NCBI GenBank assembly: GCA_019418605.1
Contig: DYBN01000016.1
Location: 1 to 40,326, forward strand
Direction of reading: 5' to 3'
From: Sutterella sp.
GTDB taxonomy: Bacteria; Pseudomonadota; Gammaproteobacteria; Burkholderiales; Burkholderiaceae_F
DNA: 40,326 bases
The translations under genes and the position numbers were made by a program. Positions 1-8,603 of this stretch are shown piece by piece; within the stretch, counting starts at the first letter, position 1, and the number at the start of each line of letters is the position of its first letter. The notes beneath the pieces were generated by a model. The model ran no database searches. It worked only from the letters and a program-made list of their open reading frames with translations, and was not told where the DNA came from.

Positions 1-110
1 AGTACGTTCGGGAACTCGCCCATGTCCCCATGAATTAGACACTAGACCAAAAAAACGAAATCGTCCGCAAACCCTTGCGGCATCTAGCTTTTTTTCTTTT
101 ATGTCCCTAA
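1..110. other. Non-proC sequence at window edge, possible end of a mobile element
   Basis: This stretch does not continue the proC reading frame that starts to be recognisable near base 115; an in-frame TAA lies at 108-110. It contains a perfect stem-loop, CCGCAA (65-70) and TTGCGG (75-80), followed a few bases later by a T-rich run at about 89-100, which resembles an intrinsic terminator. An insertion-sequence end fused to a truncated gene is one reading, because draft contigs often end at such repeats, but no transposase is visible and I cannot name a family. Confidence 0.3.
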
Positions 111-311
111 ACACGGGTATATGGTGCAGCCAGCCTTGCGAAGGCCTCGGGCGAAGACTTTGCGTTGCTGCGCCAGAAGGTGACGAGCAAGGGCGGAACG
201 ACCGCCAAGGCCATTGAAGCGCTTGAAGCGGGAGACTTTCGAGGTCTCATCGGCTCGGCCGTCAAGGCCTGCATCGCGCGCTCAGAAGAGATGGCCGAAC
301 TCTACAAATAG
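111..311 (+). pseudogene. proC: 3' remnant of pyrroline-5-carboxylate reductase gene
   Basis: About 60 codons ending in TAG at 309-311 match the C-terminal dimerisation domain of ProC, the NADPH-dependent last step of proline synthesis. The recognisable elements are a GAA motif, then VTSKGGTT, then an A-E-A-L-E-A-G-D-F-R segment, as in other ProC C-termini. The rest of the roughly 270-residue enzyme, with its Rossmann NADP domain, is absent: an in-frame stop sits just upstream at 108-110 and the preceding bases look unrelated. Either the gene is broken here by an insertion or deletion, or the window joins sequence across an assembly breakpoint. If the gene really is broken, proline synthesis would need another ProC copy. 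Confidence 0.7.
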
Positions 312-324
312 GGGCTGCGGCCCG

Positions 325-355
325 GCCTGCGGCTGTGCCGTTTGAAGCCGCAGGC
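325..355. terminator. Stem-loop between convergent proC remnant and nitroreductase gene
   Basis: GCCTGCGGC (325-333) is the exact reverse complement of GCCGCAGGC (347-355), giving a 9-bp stem with a 13-base loop. It sits between two convergent reading frames, the usual place for a bidirectional terminator. There is no strong T run directly after either arm. Confidence 0.45.
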
Positions 356-389
356 GGCCCCCGAAGAACCTCACTTTTTTGCCTTGCCG

Positions 390-1094
390 CTAGAAGGCGA
401 GGTCAAGCAGCCCCTTGGGCTTGTAGCCGATCGTCTGGATGCAAAGCGGGTGCTGGGAGTCGTTTAAAAGAAGCGCCTTGCTCACTTTGCCCGACTCGAA
501 GGTCTGCCGCGCCATGCAGTTGATGCCGAGAGCCGCGCAGGCAAGATAGACGGCCATCACTTTGGCCCCCGTATCGAGCAGCGGCGCGCGCTGCGTCATC
601 TCTTCGGTGAGCGTGGCGATGCGCTCGCTTTTGGTGTACTTCACGACGCTGTGCGCGAGGTCCGTGACGAAGCCCTGCTGCTTTTGCTCGTTGAAGACAT
701 AGACGAGGTGCACAGGCGCCTGCCGCACCAGGGGCTGCAGCAGGCACAGATCCTTGCGGCGGTCCTTGTCGTGAACAAAGCGAAGCACGCCGCCCGCCGC
801 ATCCCAGAGCCAGACGCCGTTGGCCTTGACGACGTAAATGTCGATTTCCTTCCAGTTGAGCGTCGTGGGCGTGGTGCGGTGGTCGTCCCGGACCGACTTG
901 CCGTTGCGGCCGTCGGCGGCCCAGAGAATGGTGCCGAGATGCTCGTCGCTGATTGTTTCATCAGAAAAATCGTAGGCCGTGCGCCGATGCATCAGCGCAT
1001 CCGTGAGCGAAGCCTCCATGCGGGCGGGCTTGGGAAGCACCCGTTCCGGGCCAAGGGTTTCGGACTTCTCGGTGTTCTTTTTGAGCGTCACCAT
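390..1094 (-). CDS. Nitroreductase-family protein (first of a tandem pair)
   Basis: 234 residues with the fold signature of the FMN-dependent nitroreductase/SagB-like superfamily: an early Arg-Arg motif (HRRTAYDFSDETIS) for flavin phosphate contact, the helix ILWAADGRNG, the 'DHRTTPTTLN' segment typical of these oxidoreductases, and the late hydrophobic helix VYLACAALGINC. There is no signal peptide or membrane segment, so it should be cytoplasmic. It lies 75 bases downstream of a second family member on the same strand, probably in one transcript. The start is the ATG at 1092-1094, without a clear Shine-Dalgarno sequence. The family reduces quinones, nitro compounds or flavins with NAD(P)H; the substrate cannot be read from sequence. 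Family call is firm, function open. Confidence 0.8.
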   Translation of the reverse strand: MVTLKKNTEKSETLGPERVLPKPARMEASLTDALMHRRTAYDFSDETISDEHLGTILWAADGRNGKSVRDDHRTTPTTLNWKEIDIYVVKANGVWLWDAAGGVLRFVHDKDRRKDLCLLQPLVRQAPVHLVYVFNEQKQQGFVTDLAHSVVKYTKSERIATLTEEMTQRAPLLDTGAKVMAVYLACAALGINCMARQTFESGKVSKALLLNDSQHPLCIQTIGYKPKGLLDLAF

Positions 1095-1169
1095 GATCTG
1101 AAAATCGTTCGTCGAAAAAAGGAAATTGCGGCAAGGCTTGCGGTTTTTCGTGCTGCGGGGTGCCTTGGT

Positions 1170-1751
1170 CTACGCAGGGAAACCCACGGTGAGCGCCATC
1201 AGGGGCACCTGATTGGCGTCAAGCCCCATGGCAAGCCTGAGCTTTTCGCTGTCAAACCAGGCGCGCGGCACGCTTGCAAGTCCCATGGCGGCGCAGGCAA
1301 GCTGCGCGGCCTGCACCATGCAGCCGGCGTCGACGCTTACGCACAGCAAGACGCCGTCGCCCGTGAGCGCCTCGCTTTTTGTTTTGTCATAGACGAAAAC
1401 GAGCGTGACGGGAGCCGTGTGCACGAAGTCCTGCCCGCCCGTTGTTGCGGGCCGCAGGTCTCCGGAGGCGACAAGCGTGAGCGTGTTGTCCGAGGGCGCG
1501 TAGCGCCAGGCTCCCTTTTCGTTCACCACGTAGGCTTCGACCTCGCGGCAGTCCATGGCCGAAGGGACCGTGCGGTGCCCGTCGGGCAGGTTGTTGCCGG
1601 CGCAGGCCCACAAAAGCGCCGAGAGAATCGGCAGATCGAGCGGGGCACTGGAAAATTCGCGCGACGAGCGCCGGCGGCCAAGCGCCTGCTCAAGCGGCAT
1701 GCGCATTTCGATTGGACTAGGGAGATGGCAAACGACGGGTTCCTTGGTCAT
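1170..1751 (-). CDS. Nitroreductase-family protein (second of a tandem pair)
   Basis: 193 residues from the ATG at 1749-1751, which has a GAGG about ten bases upstream; a longer TTG-initiated form to 1814 is possible. It shares with its downstream neighbour the Arg-rich opening (GRRRSSREFSSAPLDL), the ALLWACAGNN helix, a 'DGHRTVPSAM' segment and the AAQLACAAMGLASVPRAWF helix, so the two are paralogues that have diverged strongly. Probably a cytoplasmic FMN-dependent oxidoreductase. It is the upstream gene of the likely two-gene unit and is divergent from dinB. The substrate is unknown. Confidence 0.75.
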   Translation of the reverse strand: MTKEPVVCHLPSPIEMRMPLEQALGRRRSSREFSSAPLDLPILSALLWACAGNNLPDGHRTVPSAMDCREVEAYVVNEKGAWRYAPSDNTLTLVASGDLRPATTGGQDFVHTAPVTLVFVYDKTKSEALTGDGVLLCVSVDAGCMVQAAQLACAAMGLASVPRAWFDSEKLRLAMGLDANQVPLMALTVGFPA

Positions 1752-2088
1752 GTTCTCGGGCCTCGCAAAAGAAAGAACAGGAAAGTGCTTCAAGGGCGGA
1801 TACAGGGCGGACAAATGACGGCTAAAGGACCGCCCGGGGCTTCGAAGAGCCCGAGGGCGTCTCCTTCAGAGCATGTCTGCCGCCGGAGATGATGCTCCCC
1901 GGGCGCTTTTTGCGGAAACAAGGATAATCAAATTTGTGCGCGCTGCTTGTGCCAATAAGAGCAGGCACAGGGCGGGCGGGAACGAACAGGCCCCGGCTAA
2001 GACCGGTCAGGACCGGATGAGGGCGGGGTTCGAGGCGGCGCGCACTACAATGAAGTCCGTCGACATTTGGAGAGCTTCATTTTTCGCT
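1752..2088. other. Divergent intergenic region between nitroreductase pair and dinB
   Basis: About 340 bases separate the divergent starts. The dinB frame stays open back to 1873, but that extra N-terminus does not resemble DinB, so it is treated as noncoding. I searched for a CTGT-N8-ACAG LexA box, which might be expected before a Y-family polymerase, and did not find one. No convincing -35/-10 pair was identified on either strand. Confidence 0.4.
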
Positions 2089-3186
2089 ATGGCGCAGGAG
2101 ACGCACTGGCGCAAGATCATCCATGTGGACATGGATGCCTTTTTTGCCTCAGTCGAGCAGCATGACCACCCGGAACTTCGGGGCAAGCCCATTGCCGTCG
2201 GACATGCCGACAGCCGCGGCGTCGTCGCCACCGCAAGCTATGAGGCCAGAGTCTTTGGGGTGCACAGCGCCATGCCAAGCGCCCGGGCCCGGCAGCTTTG
2301 TCCCGAGCTGATCTTCGTGGAGGGCCGCATGGCGCGCTATAAAGAGGCAAGCGCGGCCGTGCACGAAATTTTCTCGCGCTACACCGACCTCATCGAGCCA
2401 ATCAGCATCGACGAGGCGTTTTTGGATGTCACGGAAAATAAGAAAAACATCCCTTTGGCCGTCGACATCGCCCGCAGGATCAAGGAAGACATCCGCAATG
2501 AGCTTGGTCTTACGGCAAGCGCCGGCGTCTCCTACAACAAGCTCCTGGCCAAGATTGCCAGCGACTGGCGCAAGCCCGACGGGCTGTGCACGATCCATCC
2601 GGACGCCGCCCTCAAATTTATCGATCAGCTCAAAGTCGAGCATCTCTGGGGCGTGGGACCGGCAACGGCCAGGGTCATGCACGAGATGGGAATTCACACC
2701 GCAGGGGAGCTGCGCGCTCTTGAGCTCTCGGAAATGGTGCGCCGATTCGGCAAGGCGGGCGTGGCCTACTACAACTTCGTGCGCGGCATTGATCACCGGC
2801 CCGTGCGCGTGGTGCGCGAAAGAAAGTCCGTGGGCTGCGAGCACACCTACGGGCGAGACATCAGGAGCCCCGCGCAGCTGCGCGAGGCCTTGGTCGAACT
2901 TGTCAACGAGCTTCTTGCAAGGCTTCAGGCCAAGCGCTTTGAGGGCTTGACGTTAACGCTCAAGGTGAGGTTTTTTAACTTTGAAACGCTCACGCGCTCG
3001 CGCTCGGCCAAGGAGCCCTGGGTGAGCAGGGAAGACATCTTTCTTGCCGCGCAGGGACTTCTCGCGCAGGTGAGCCTCCCGCAGGGAGGCATTCGCCTCA
3101 TGGGGCTTGCCGTTTCCGATCCCGTGGGAGAGCACTACCGGCAGGGCAGGCTCGCGCTTGAAGACACAGGCCCCCGGCAGGCCTGA
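2089..3186 (+). CDS. dinB: DNA polymerase IV
   Basis: 365 residues, close to the E. coli enzyme (351). Y-family translesion polymerase that extends mismatched or lesion-containing termini. Visible motifs: IIHVDMDAFFASVEQ (first metal-binding Asp pair of the palm), the YKEAS region, SIDEAFLDVT (second catalytic acidic pair), SAGVSYNKLLAKIASDWRKPDG, and the helix-hairpin-helix segment HLWGVGPATARVMHEMGIHTAGEL of the thumb, followed by a little-finger domain. The start was set at the ATG at 2089, ten codons before the IIHVDMDAFF motif, as usual for the family; an ATG at 2050 would add 13 residues. A C-terminal beta-clamp peptide is not obvious. It converges with the next gene, whose stop lies 22 bases away. 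Confidence 0.93.
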   Translation: MAQETHWRKIIHVDMDAFFASVEQHDHPELRGKPIAVGHADSRGVVATASYEARVFGVHSAMPSARARQLCPELIFVEGRMARYKEASAAVHEIFSRYTDLIEPISIDEAFLDVTENKKNIPLAVDIARRIKEDIRNELGLTASAGVSYNKLLAKIASDWRKPDGLCTIHPDAALKFIDQLKVEHLWGVGPATARVMHEMGIHTAGELRALELSEMVRRFGKAGVAYYNFVRGIDHRPVRVVRERKSVGCEHTYGRDIRSPAQLREALVELVNELLARLQAKRFEGLTLTLKVRFFNFETLTRSRSAKEPWVSREDIFLAAQGLLAQVSLPQGGIRLMGLAVSDPVGEHYRQGRLALEDTGPRQA

Positions 3187-3202
3187 TTGCGCTTAAAGGC
3201 GC

Positions 3203-3216
3203 GCCCCTTTAGGGGC
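3203..3216. terminator. Short stem-loop between dinB and convergent membrane protein gene
   Basis: GCCCC (3203-3207) and GGGGC (3212-3216) flank a four-base TTTA loop that contains the first bases of the minus-strand stop codon. The position between convergent genes is right for a bidirectional terminator, but the stem is only five base pairs and no T tract follows. Confidence 0.3.
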
Positions 3217-4015
3217 GGGTGCCTGCGGGGTCTTCTCCCGCGTCGTCAAAAAGATCCCGGTACATCGGCCAGTAGCTTGCGTACATGACCGTGGCCGTCA
3301 GAAAGATGAAGGGAATTGAGAGCCAGGAAGCCAGCACTTCGGAGTTGAGCATGAGCGTAATCGAGACGACGGCAACAACCGAAACGGCTGCCAGAGCCGT
3401 GAGCGAGGCAAGAAGCACAATCACCGGGACGATGTTTCTCAGACACCCGAAGAACGAATAAAAAAGCGCCTTGCCGGCCGTCATGCGCTTTTGCGCAACA
3501 AGAAGCGGCGCAAACCACACCGCCATCAGCCCCGGGATGTAGACAATGATCGAAGCGATGACGCCGTCCCACGGAAAGTGGCTGCTAACGCTTTCCCAGT
3601 CGATTTGCCCTTGGTCGCTGATCACCCACTGGCTGATGTCGTCGGCAGCAAGATAGGCGTAGAGCGCCTCGACGGCGACAAGGAAAATGCTGTAGACAAG
3701 CCCGACGGAAACAAGCGAGCGGCGCACGGCGGCCTTTTTCCAAAGTTCGGCAAACACGGCGTAGGACGGAACCTTGCCCGCGAGAACATCGCGCGTGGAG
3801 CGGCCGATGAACACCGTGCCAAATGGCATGAAGAAGGCGGCAAGCACAAAGCCCACGATGGGGAGAACGGAGAGACCTCCGGCAACAATGAGGTAAAAGA
3901 GCACGATGCCGGTCATGCTGACGGGGGCGCTTCGGGTGGCGCGCACGCCCTCAAGAAACCATTTCCAGCCGGTGAGAGCGGGAAGCTTGCGCGAGGCGGA
4001 GTCGTCGTAGGCCAT
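3209..4015 (-). CDS. BPSS1780-like integral membrane protein
   Basis: 268 residues with about five or six hydrophobic segments and a short charged N-terminus. The order GWKWFLEGVRATRSAP - membrane segments - WFAPLLVAQKRMTAGKALFYSFFGCLRNI matches the betaproteobacterial BPSS1780 membrane family, in which a Trp-Phe-Ala-Pro helix and an ALF-S motif are characteristic. The function of that family is not known to me. The ATG at 4013-4015 was chosen; a TTG two codons upstream is the only alternative. It lies 120 bases downstream of thrB on the same strand, so it may share that transcript. Inner-membrane location is inferred from hydrophobicity. Confidence 0.75.
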   Translation of the reverse strand: MAYDDSASRKLPALTGWKWFLEGVRATRSAPVSMTGIVLFYLIVAGGLSVLPIVGFVLAAFFMPFGTVFIGRSTRDVLAGKVPSYAVFAELWKKAAVRRSLVSVGLVYSIFLVAVEALYAYLAADDISQWVISDQGQIDWESVSSHFPWDGVIASIIVYIPGLMAVWFAPLLVAQKRMTAGKALFYSFFGCLRNIVPVIVLLASLTALAAVSVVAVVSITLMLNSEVLASWLSIPFIFLTATVMYASYWPMYRDLFDDAGEDPAGTRP

Positions 4016-4135
4016 GTTCAATGATTGTTTTTCGTATTCGGTGGTGTCGGTCGCATGCCGCCCGGGGCTCCCGGCAGAGAAGCCGGCGCTTGGGGCGGAG
4101 AGTATTTGCAGTGCCTCTATTTGCCGCAGGCAGGC

Positions 4136-5107
4136 TTAACCCGGCCAGTAGAGGGCGCACTCGGCGCGGTTGCGAAGAATCCTTTCAAAGTGACCGGGAT
4201 CGTGGGGCGTGAGCAGGCTCGCCTCCCGAGGCAGATAAAAGTCAAAGAGGCGGCTTAACCAAAAGCGCAGCGCCGCGCCCCTCAAAAAATCGCGCCAGAG
4301 CATGTGCTCAACGTCGGTGAGCGGCCGTACGCGGCTGTAGGCATCCAGAAACGCTCGCTCAAGCGCAGGCTGCAAAACCCCGCTTTCGGGATCAATGCAC
4401 CAGTCGTTGACGGTGACAGCCAGATCGTAGAGCCAGGGCGTGGTGCCGGCAAAGTAAAAGTCAAAGACGCCCGCGACGTGAGCTGTGTCCGTGCCGTGGC
4501 CCGCAATGAGCGTGTTGTTGCGAAAAAGGTCGCAGTGACAGGCCGTAACGCGAAGCGAATCGAAGGCTTTGCTGTCGTGCAGGCGCTCTTGAAGCGAAAG
4601 TTCGCGCGCAAGAAGCTCCTTTTGCGGACCGTCAAGAAAGGGGGCGACCTTGGGAGCGGTCTCCTTCCACCAGGCAAGGCCTCTTAGGTTGGGCTGTACG
4701 CGGGCAAAGTCAATTGCGGCAAGGTGCATGTGCGCAAGCGTCTCTCCCATCGACGCGCATTCAAGCGCATTGACCTCTGAAACGCTCTCGCCAAAGAGTC
4801 TCTCGGCAATGGAAAAAGGCTTGCCGTAAATGAACGAAAAGAGAGCGCCTTCTCGGGTGCGGGCGGGGCAGGCCACGCTGCAGCCCTTTTTCTTTAAGTG
4901 CTCGCAAAGCTCCAGATAGTAGGGGAGCTCTTCGGGCTTGAGGCGCTCGAAAACGGTGAGCACCCAGCGCCCCTGCGTCGTGTCGAGGTAGTAGTTGGTG
5001 TTTTCAATGCCCGAAGAGATGGGCTGCAGGTCAAGAAAGTCGCCCAAGGCGAATTCCTTGACCGCCTGGGCGACATCCTGAGCAGAGAGCTCAGTAAAAA
5101 CAGCCAT
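4136..5107 (-). CDS. thrB: Homoserine kinase (aminoglycoside-phosphotransferase-like type)
   Basis: 323 residues of the ThrB type found in Pseudomonas and Burkholderiales, which has the protein-kinase-like APH fold instead of the GHMP fold of E. coli ThrB. It phosphorylates homoserine with ATP on the way to threonine. Visible are the nucleotide-binding opening (ISSGIENTNYYLDT), the catalytic loop HCDLFRNNTL with its Asp and Asn, and the metal-binding GVFDFYFAGTTPWLYDLA segment. The start ATG lies six bases after the stop of the DUF2782 gene, so the two are translationally close. The polA / DUF2782 / thrB neighbourhood recurs in betaproteobacteria (from memory), which supports the call. Confidence 0.92.
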   Translation of the reverse strand: MAVFTELSAQDVAQAVKEFALGDFLDLQPISSGIENTNYYLDTTQGRWVLTVFERLKPEELPYYLELCEHLKKKGCSVACPARTREGALFSFIYGKPFSIAERLFGESVSEVNALECASMGETLAHMHLAAIDFARVQPNLRGLAWWKETAPKVAPFLDGPQKELLARELSLQERLHDSKAFDSLRVTACHCDLFRNNTLIAGHGTDTAHVAGVFDFYFAGTTPWLYDLAVTVNDWCIDPESGVLQPALERAFLDAYSRVRPLTDVEHMLWRDFLRGAALRFWLSRLFDFYLPREASLLTPHDPGHFERILRNRAECALYWPG

Positions 5108-5113
5108 GTCCGC

Positions 5114-5578
5114 CTACCATCCAAACTCAATGAATTTCGGCGTATCAAGCGTGGAACGGGGGTCGGCCCCGGGGCGCAGGTCGATGGGCCTGTCGCTTGT
5201 GTTCTTCATGGTGTAGGGAATCGACGTGGAGCCCGGCGTGACGCGAATTTCAGTAAGCCGGTTGTTCTGGTCGTACTTCTCTTCGATCACCGTGCCGTAG
5301 TCCGAGACATAGGGCTTGGTCTGAGGGGAGTTCTTTGCCGCACGCCTTTGCGCCTCGCGGGCGCGCGCCATGTCTTCGGCCGAAGGTTCAAGGCGGCTTG
5401 CCTCGTACGTGGCGCGGTCAGAGGCCCTTACGCCGGGCGCGGCGGCCCCGCGCGGGGCGGAAGCGGGAGCCTCGGCCATCGGTACTTCAGTGATCTTGGG
5501 CGGAGCCTCAAGGTTGTCAGCGGCTGCCGCGCATGCGCAAAAGGCCGCCAGCATTGTTAATGTGATTGTTTTCAGCAT
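5114..5578 (-). CDS. DUF2782 family periplasmic protein
   Basis: 154 residues. The ATG at 5576-5578 is preceded by AAAAAGG at a nine-base spacing; a TTG two codons earlier is less likely. An N-terminal signal peptide (MLKTITLTMLAAFCACAAA) is followed by a Pro/Ala-rich linker and a small C-terminal domain with 'VIEEKYDQNNRLTEIRVTPG' and a terminal FIEFGW, matching the DUF2782 family found next to polA and thrB in related bacteria. Probably exported to the periplasm; the Cys residues at the signal end do not form a clean lipobox. Function unknown. It is the first gene of the thrB unit, divergent from polA. Confidence 0.75.
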   Translation of the reverse strand: MLKTITLTMLAAFCACAAAADNLEAPPKITEVPMAEAPASAPRGAAAPGVRASDRATYEASRLEPSAEDMARAREAQRRAAKNSPQTKPYVSDYGTVIEEKYDQNNRLTEIRVTPGSTSIPYTMKNTSDRPIDLRPGADPRSTLDTPKFIEFGW

Positions 5579-5820
5579 GATCAAAAGCCTTTTTCACAAA
5601 CTCAGTTTGAAGCGGCTGCGGCCGCCTGCCCGGGCAGCCGGCCCAGCCGCAATCTTCTTGAATTCATTATATCGATTCGGCCTCGGGCAAAAGCAGGTCG
5701 CAGGCGTCACTTTTTTGTGACCCTCTTGTTTCTGCAGACAAAGGGACCTCCTGCGGGGTGTGCCGCGGCCCAAAGGTACAATCACGGACACGTAAAAACC
5801 ATCTTTTCGAAATTCACTTC

Positions 5821-8577
5821 ATGACCACGGTGCTTTTGATCGACGGCTCGAACTACCTTTTTCGGGCCTTTCATGCACTGCCGCCGCTTGCCACAAGCCG
5901 CGGCGAGCCGACGGGGGCCATCAAGGGCTTCAACGGCATGCTCAAGACGGTGTTCGACATCGTCAAGCCCGATTTCGCCGCCTGTGTTTTTGATGCTCCG
6001 GGCAAAAATTTCCGCCACGAGATTTATCCCGAATACAAGGCCAATCGTCCTCCGATGCCCGACGAGCTGCGCGTGCAGATTGCGCCGATTTTTGAGCTCA
6101 TCACTCTAAAAGGCATTCCGCTGCTGCAAATTCCCGGCGTTGAGGCCGACGATGTGCTGGCAACGCTTGCGCGCCGCGCCGAAGCGGGCGGCATGCAGGC
6201 CGTGATTGCCACGGGCGACAAGGACCTTGCCCAGATGGTGAGCGAAAACATTACGCTCATCAATACGATGTCGCGCACCCGCTACGATCGCGAGGGGGTC
6301 TTTGAAAAGTACGGCGTCTACCCCGAGCGCATCATCGACTATCTGGCGCTCATGGGCGACAAGGTCGACAACGTTCCCGGCATTCAAAAGTGCGGTCCCA
6401 AAACGGCCGCCAAATGGATCGCCCAGTATGGCAGCCTGGACAACCTTCTTGCGCACGCCTCTGAAATTCCCGGCAAGATCGGAGAAAACCTTCGCGCCGG
6501 CATGGGGTTTCTTGACGTCGCGCGCAGGCTTGTGACGATTGATTCCGACGCCAAGGCGGTGACGGAGGCCCCGGGCGATCTGACGCTGCGCCCGGCCGAT
6601 GCTGCCGGACTCGAGGCTTTCTTCGTGCGCTGGGAAATGCGCTCGGGCGCGGCAAGAAAGCGCGCGGCGGCCGCTCCCCAGCCGGGGCTTTTTGATGCCC
6701 CTGCGATCCCGCAGGATGCAGCGCAGCCCCCCGCCGCTTCCACGGCGGCCGCGCGCGCCGGCAAAGCCGTCATTGCCGCAGGAAGAAAAGAGCTCGAAGA
6801 GCTCGCTGCGCGCCTTAAGGACCAAAACAGTCCTGAGACTGCCGCAGAAGCCGTTTTCCCTGTTGCGGTGGCGCTTGCCTCAGACCGCGAGGACGCCATG
6901 CACGAGAAGCCCGCGGGCATTGCCATTGCGATTTCTGCGCTTGAGAGCTTTTATGTGCCGCTTGCCCACAAGGACGCGGACAATGCTTCAATCGACGACG
7001 TTCGGGAGCTTCTCGGCCCCTGGTTTTCCGGGGACGCCCGCAAGGTTTTCTACAGCGCGAAGTTTGACGCGCACCTTCTGGCCAATCTCGGCATCACGCT
7101 TTCTGCAGGCGTGGATGATGTTTCGGTCATGAGCTATGTGCTCGAAGCCCATCTCAAGCACGATTTCTCAAAAATTGCCGCCCGGCATCTTGCAACGCCT
7201 GCCGAAGACCAATCCGACATTCTCGGGAAAGGGGCCTCGCGGCGCGAGGCGGCAAGCTTGAGCGTCGAGGAGGCGGCGGCGGCCTTTTGCAGCGTTGCCT
7301 GCAAGCTGCATGCGGCCTCGGCCGTGATGCGCGTCAAGCTCGCGGGCGACCACGGGCTGCAGCACATCTACGAAGACATTGAACTGCCCGTGATGCGGGT
7401 GCTGCAGAAAATGGAGCGCACCGGCGTGCTCATCGATGCACAAAAGCTCGTGGGGCAAAGCGCGAAGCTCTCGCAGGAAATTGAAGAGGTGCGCGCAAAA
7501 ATCGATGCGCTTGTGGGCGAGCCCTTTAACCCCGGCAGCCCCAAGCAGCTTGCGCACATTCTCTTTGACAAGCTCGGACTGCCGGTCAAAAAGAAGACGG
7601 CTTCCGGAACGCCTTCAACCGATGAAGAGGTGCTCTCGGAGCTTGCGCTCGACTATCCGCTGCCCAAGCTTGTTCTTCAATTCCGGGCTCTGAGCAAACT
7701 CAAGAGCACCTACACGGACAAGCTGCCTGCGCTTGCCGATGCCGAGGGGCGCGTGCACACGACGTTTGGTCAAACGACGGCCGTTACCGGCCGTCTGGCA
7801 AGCTCCGAACCGAATCTGCAGAACATCCCCGTGCGCACGCCCGAGGGCAGGCGCGTGCGCGAGGCGTTCATCGCGCCAACGGGCTGCCGGATTCTGTCGG
7901 CGGACTACTCTCAAATTGAGCTTCGCGTCATGGCGCATATTTCAGGAGACGAGGGGCTTCTCAACGCCTTTCGGCTCGGCCGGGACATTCACCGCGCAAC
8001 GGCCGCCGAAGTCTTCGGCGTGGCGCTCGATGCGGTTACCTCCGAGCAGCGCCGCATGGCAAAGGTCATCAACTTCGGTCTCATCTACGGCATGAGCGCC
8101 TTTGGTCTGGCGCAAAATCTCGGCGTTGAGCGCTCGGTCGCCTCGCACTACATCGAGGAGTATTTTGCGCGCTACCCGAAGGTGGCCGAGTACATGCAGC
8201 TCACGCGCGACAAGGCCCGCACGCAGGGCTATGTTGAAACGGCGTTCGGGCGACGCCTGTGGCTTCCCGACATCGCAAGCAGCCGCGCGCCCGTTCGGGC
8301 GGCCGCCGAGCGCGCCGCCATCAATGCGCCAATGCAGGGCACGGCGGCCGACCTGATCAAAATGGCGATGGTCTCCGTCGAGCGCTGGCTCACCGAGAGC
8401 GGCAGCAAAAGCCGCATGATCCTGCAGGTGCACGACGAGCTCATTCTTGAGGTGCCCGACGACGAGGTCGAGCAGATGCGCGCAAAAATCCCCGAATTGA
8501 TGGCCGGGGTCGCCAAACTGCGCGTGCCGCTGGTGGCCGAAGTGGGCGTAGCCGACAACTGGGAGGCGGCGCACTAA
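5821..8577 (+). CDS. polA: DNA polymerase I, 3'-5' exonuclease site apparently degenerate
   Basis: 918 residues (E. coli 928). Domains: 5' nuclease about 1-290 (LLIDGSNYLFRAFHALPP, EADDVLATLA, GDKDLAQMV, LMGDKVDNVPG), exonuclease-like domain about 320-515, and polymerase about 520-918 with motif A DYSQIELRVMAH (near 693), the O-helix RRMAKVINFGLIYG (near 743) and motif C QVHDELILEV (near 870). In the middle domain the E. coli exo I motif FDTET aligns with VALAS, so the catalytic Asp and Glu are Ala; the exo III Tyr and Asp are also missing (AAAFCSVACKLH), while the exo II Asp remains (AKFDAHLL). Proofreading is therefore probably lost. The ATG at 5821 fits the usual N-terminus. Okazaki fragment processing and repair roles should be intact. 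Confidence 0.95.
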   Translation: MTTVLLIDGSNYLFRAFHALPPLATSRGEPTGAIKGFNGMLKTVFDIVKPDFAACVFDAPGKNFRHEIYPEYKANRPPMPDELRVQIAPIFELITLKGIPLLQIPGVEADDVLATLARRAEAGGMQAVIATGDKDLAQMVSENITLINTMSRTRYDREGVFEKYGVYPERIIDYLALMGDKVDNVPGIQKCGPKTAAKWIAQYGSLDNLLAHASEIPGKIGENLRAGMGFLDVARRLVTIDSDAKAVTEAPGDLTLRPADAAGLEAFFVRWEMRSGAARKRAAAAPQPGLFDAPAIPQDAAQPPAASTAAARAGKAVIAAGRKELEELAARLKDQNSPETAAEAVFPVAVALASDREDAMHEKPAGIAIAISALESFYVPLAHKDADNASIDDVRELLGPWFSGDARKVFYSAKFDAHLLANLGITLSAGVDDVSVMSYVLEAHLKHDFSKIAARHLATPAEDQSDILGKGASRREAASLSVEEAAAAFCSVACKLHAASAVMRVKLAGDHGLQHIYEDIELPVMRVLQKMERTGVLIDAQKLVGQSAKLSQEIEEVRAKIDALVGEPFNPGSPKQLAHILFDKLGLPVKKKTASGTPSTDEEVLSELALDYPLPKLVLQFRALSKLKSTYTDKLPALADAEGRVHTTFGQTTAVTGRLASSEPNLQNIPVRTPEGRRVREAFIAPTGCRILSADYSQIELRVMAHISGDEGLLNAFRLGRDIHRATAAEVFGVALDAVTSEQRRMAKVINFGLIYGMSAFGLAQNLGVERSVASHYIEEYFARYPKVAEYMQLTRDKARTQGYVETAFGRRLWLPDIASSRAPVRAAAERAAINAPMQGTAADLIKMAMVSVERWLTESGSKSRMILQVHDELILEVPDDEVEQMRAKIPELMAGVAKLRVPLVAEVGVADNWEAAH

Positions 8578-8603
8578 AAGGGCGGGGAGGCGCTATAAAC
8601 ACG

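Noticed and set aside
651..1892. Long open plus-strand frame opposite the two nitroreductase genes
   Set aside because: It is antisense to two recognisable genes, has an Arg/Gly/His-rich composition typical of shadow frames in GC-rich DNA, and shows no domain.
1815..2088. LexA/SOS box upstream of dinB
   Set aside because: No CTGT-N8-ACAG or close variant was found.
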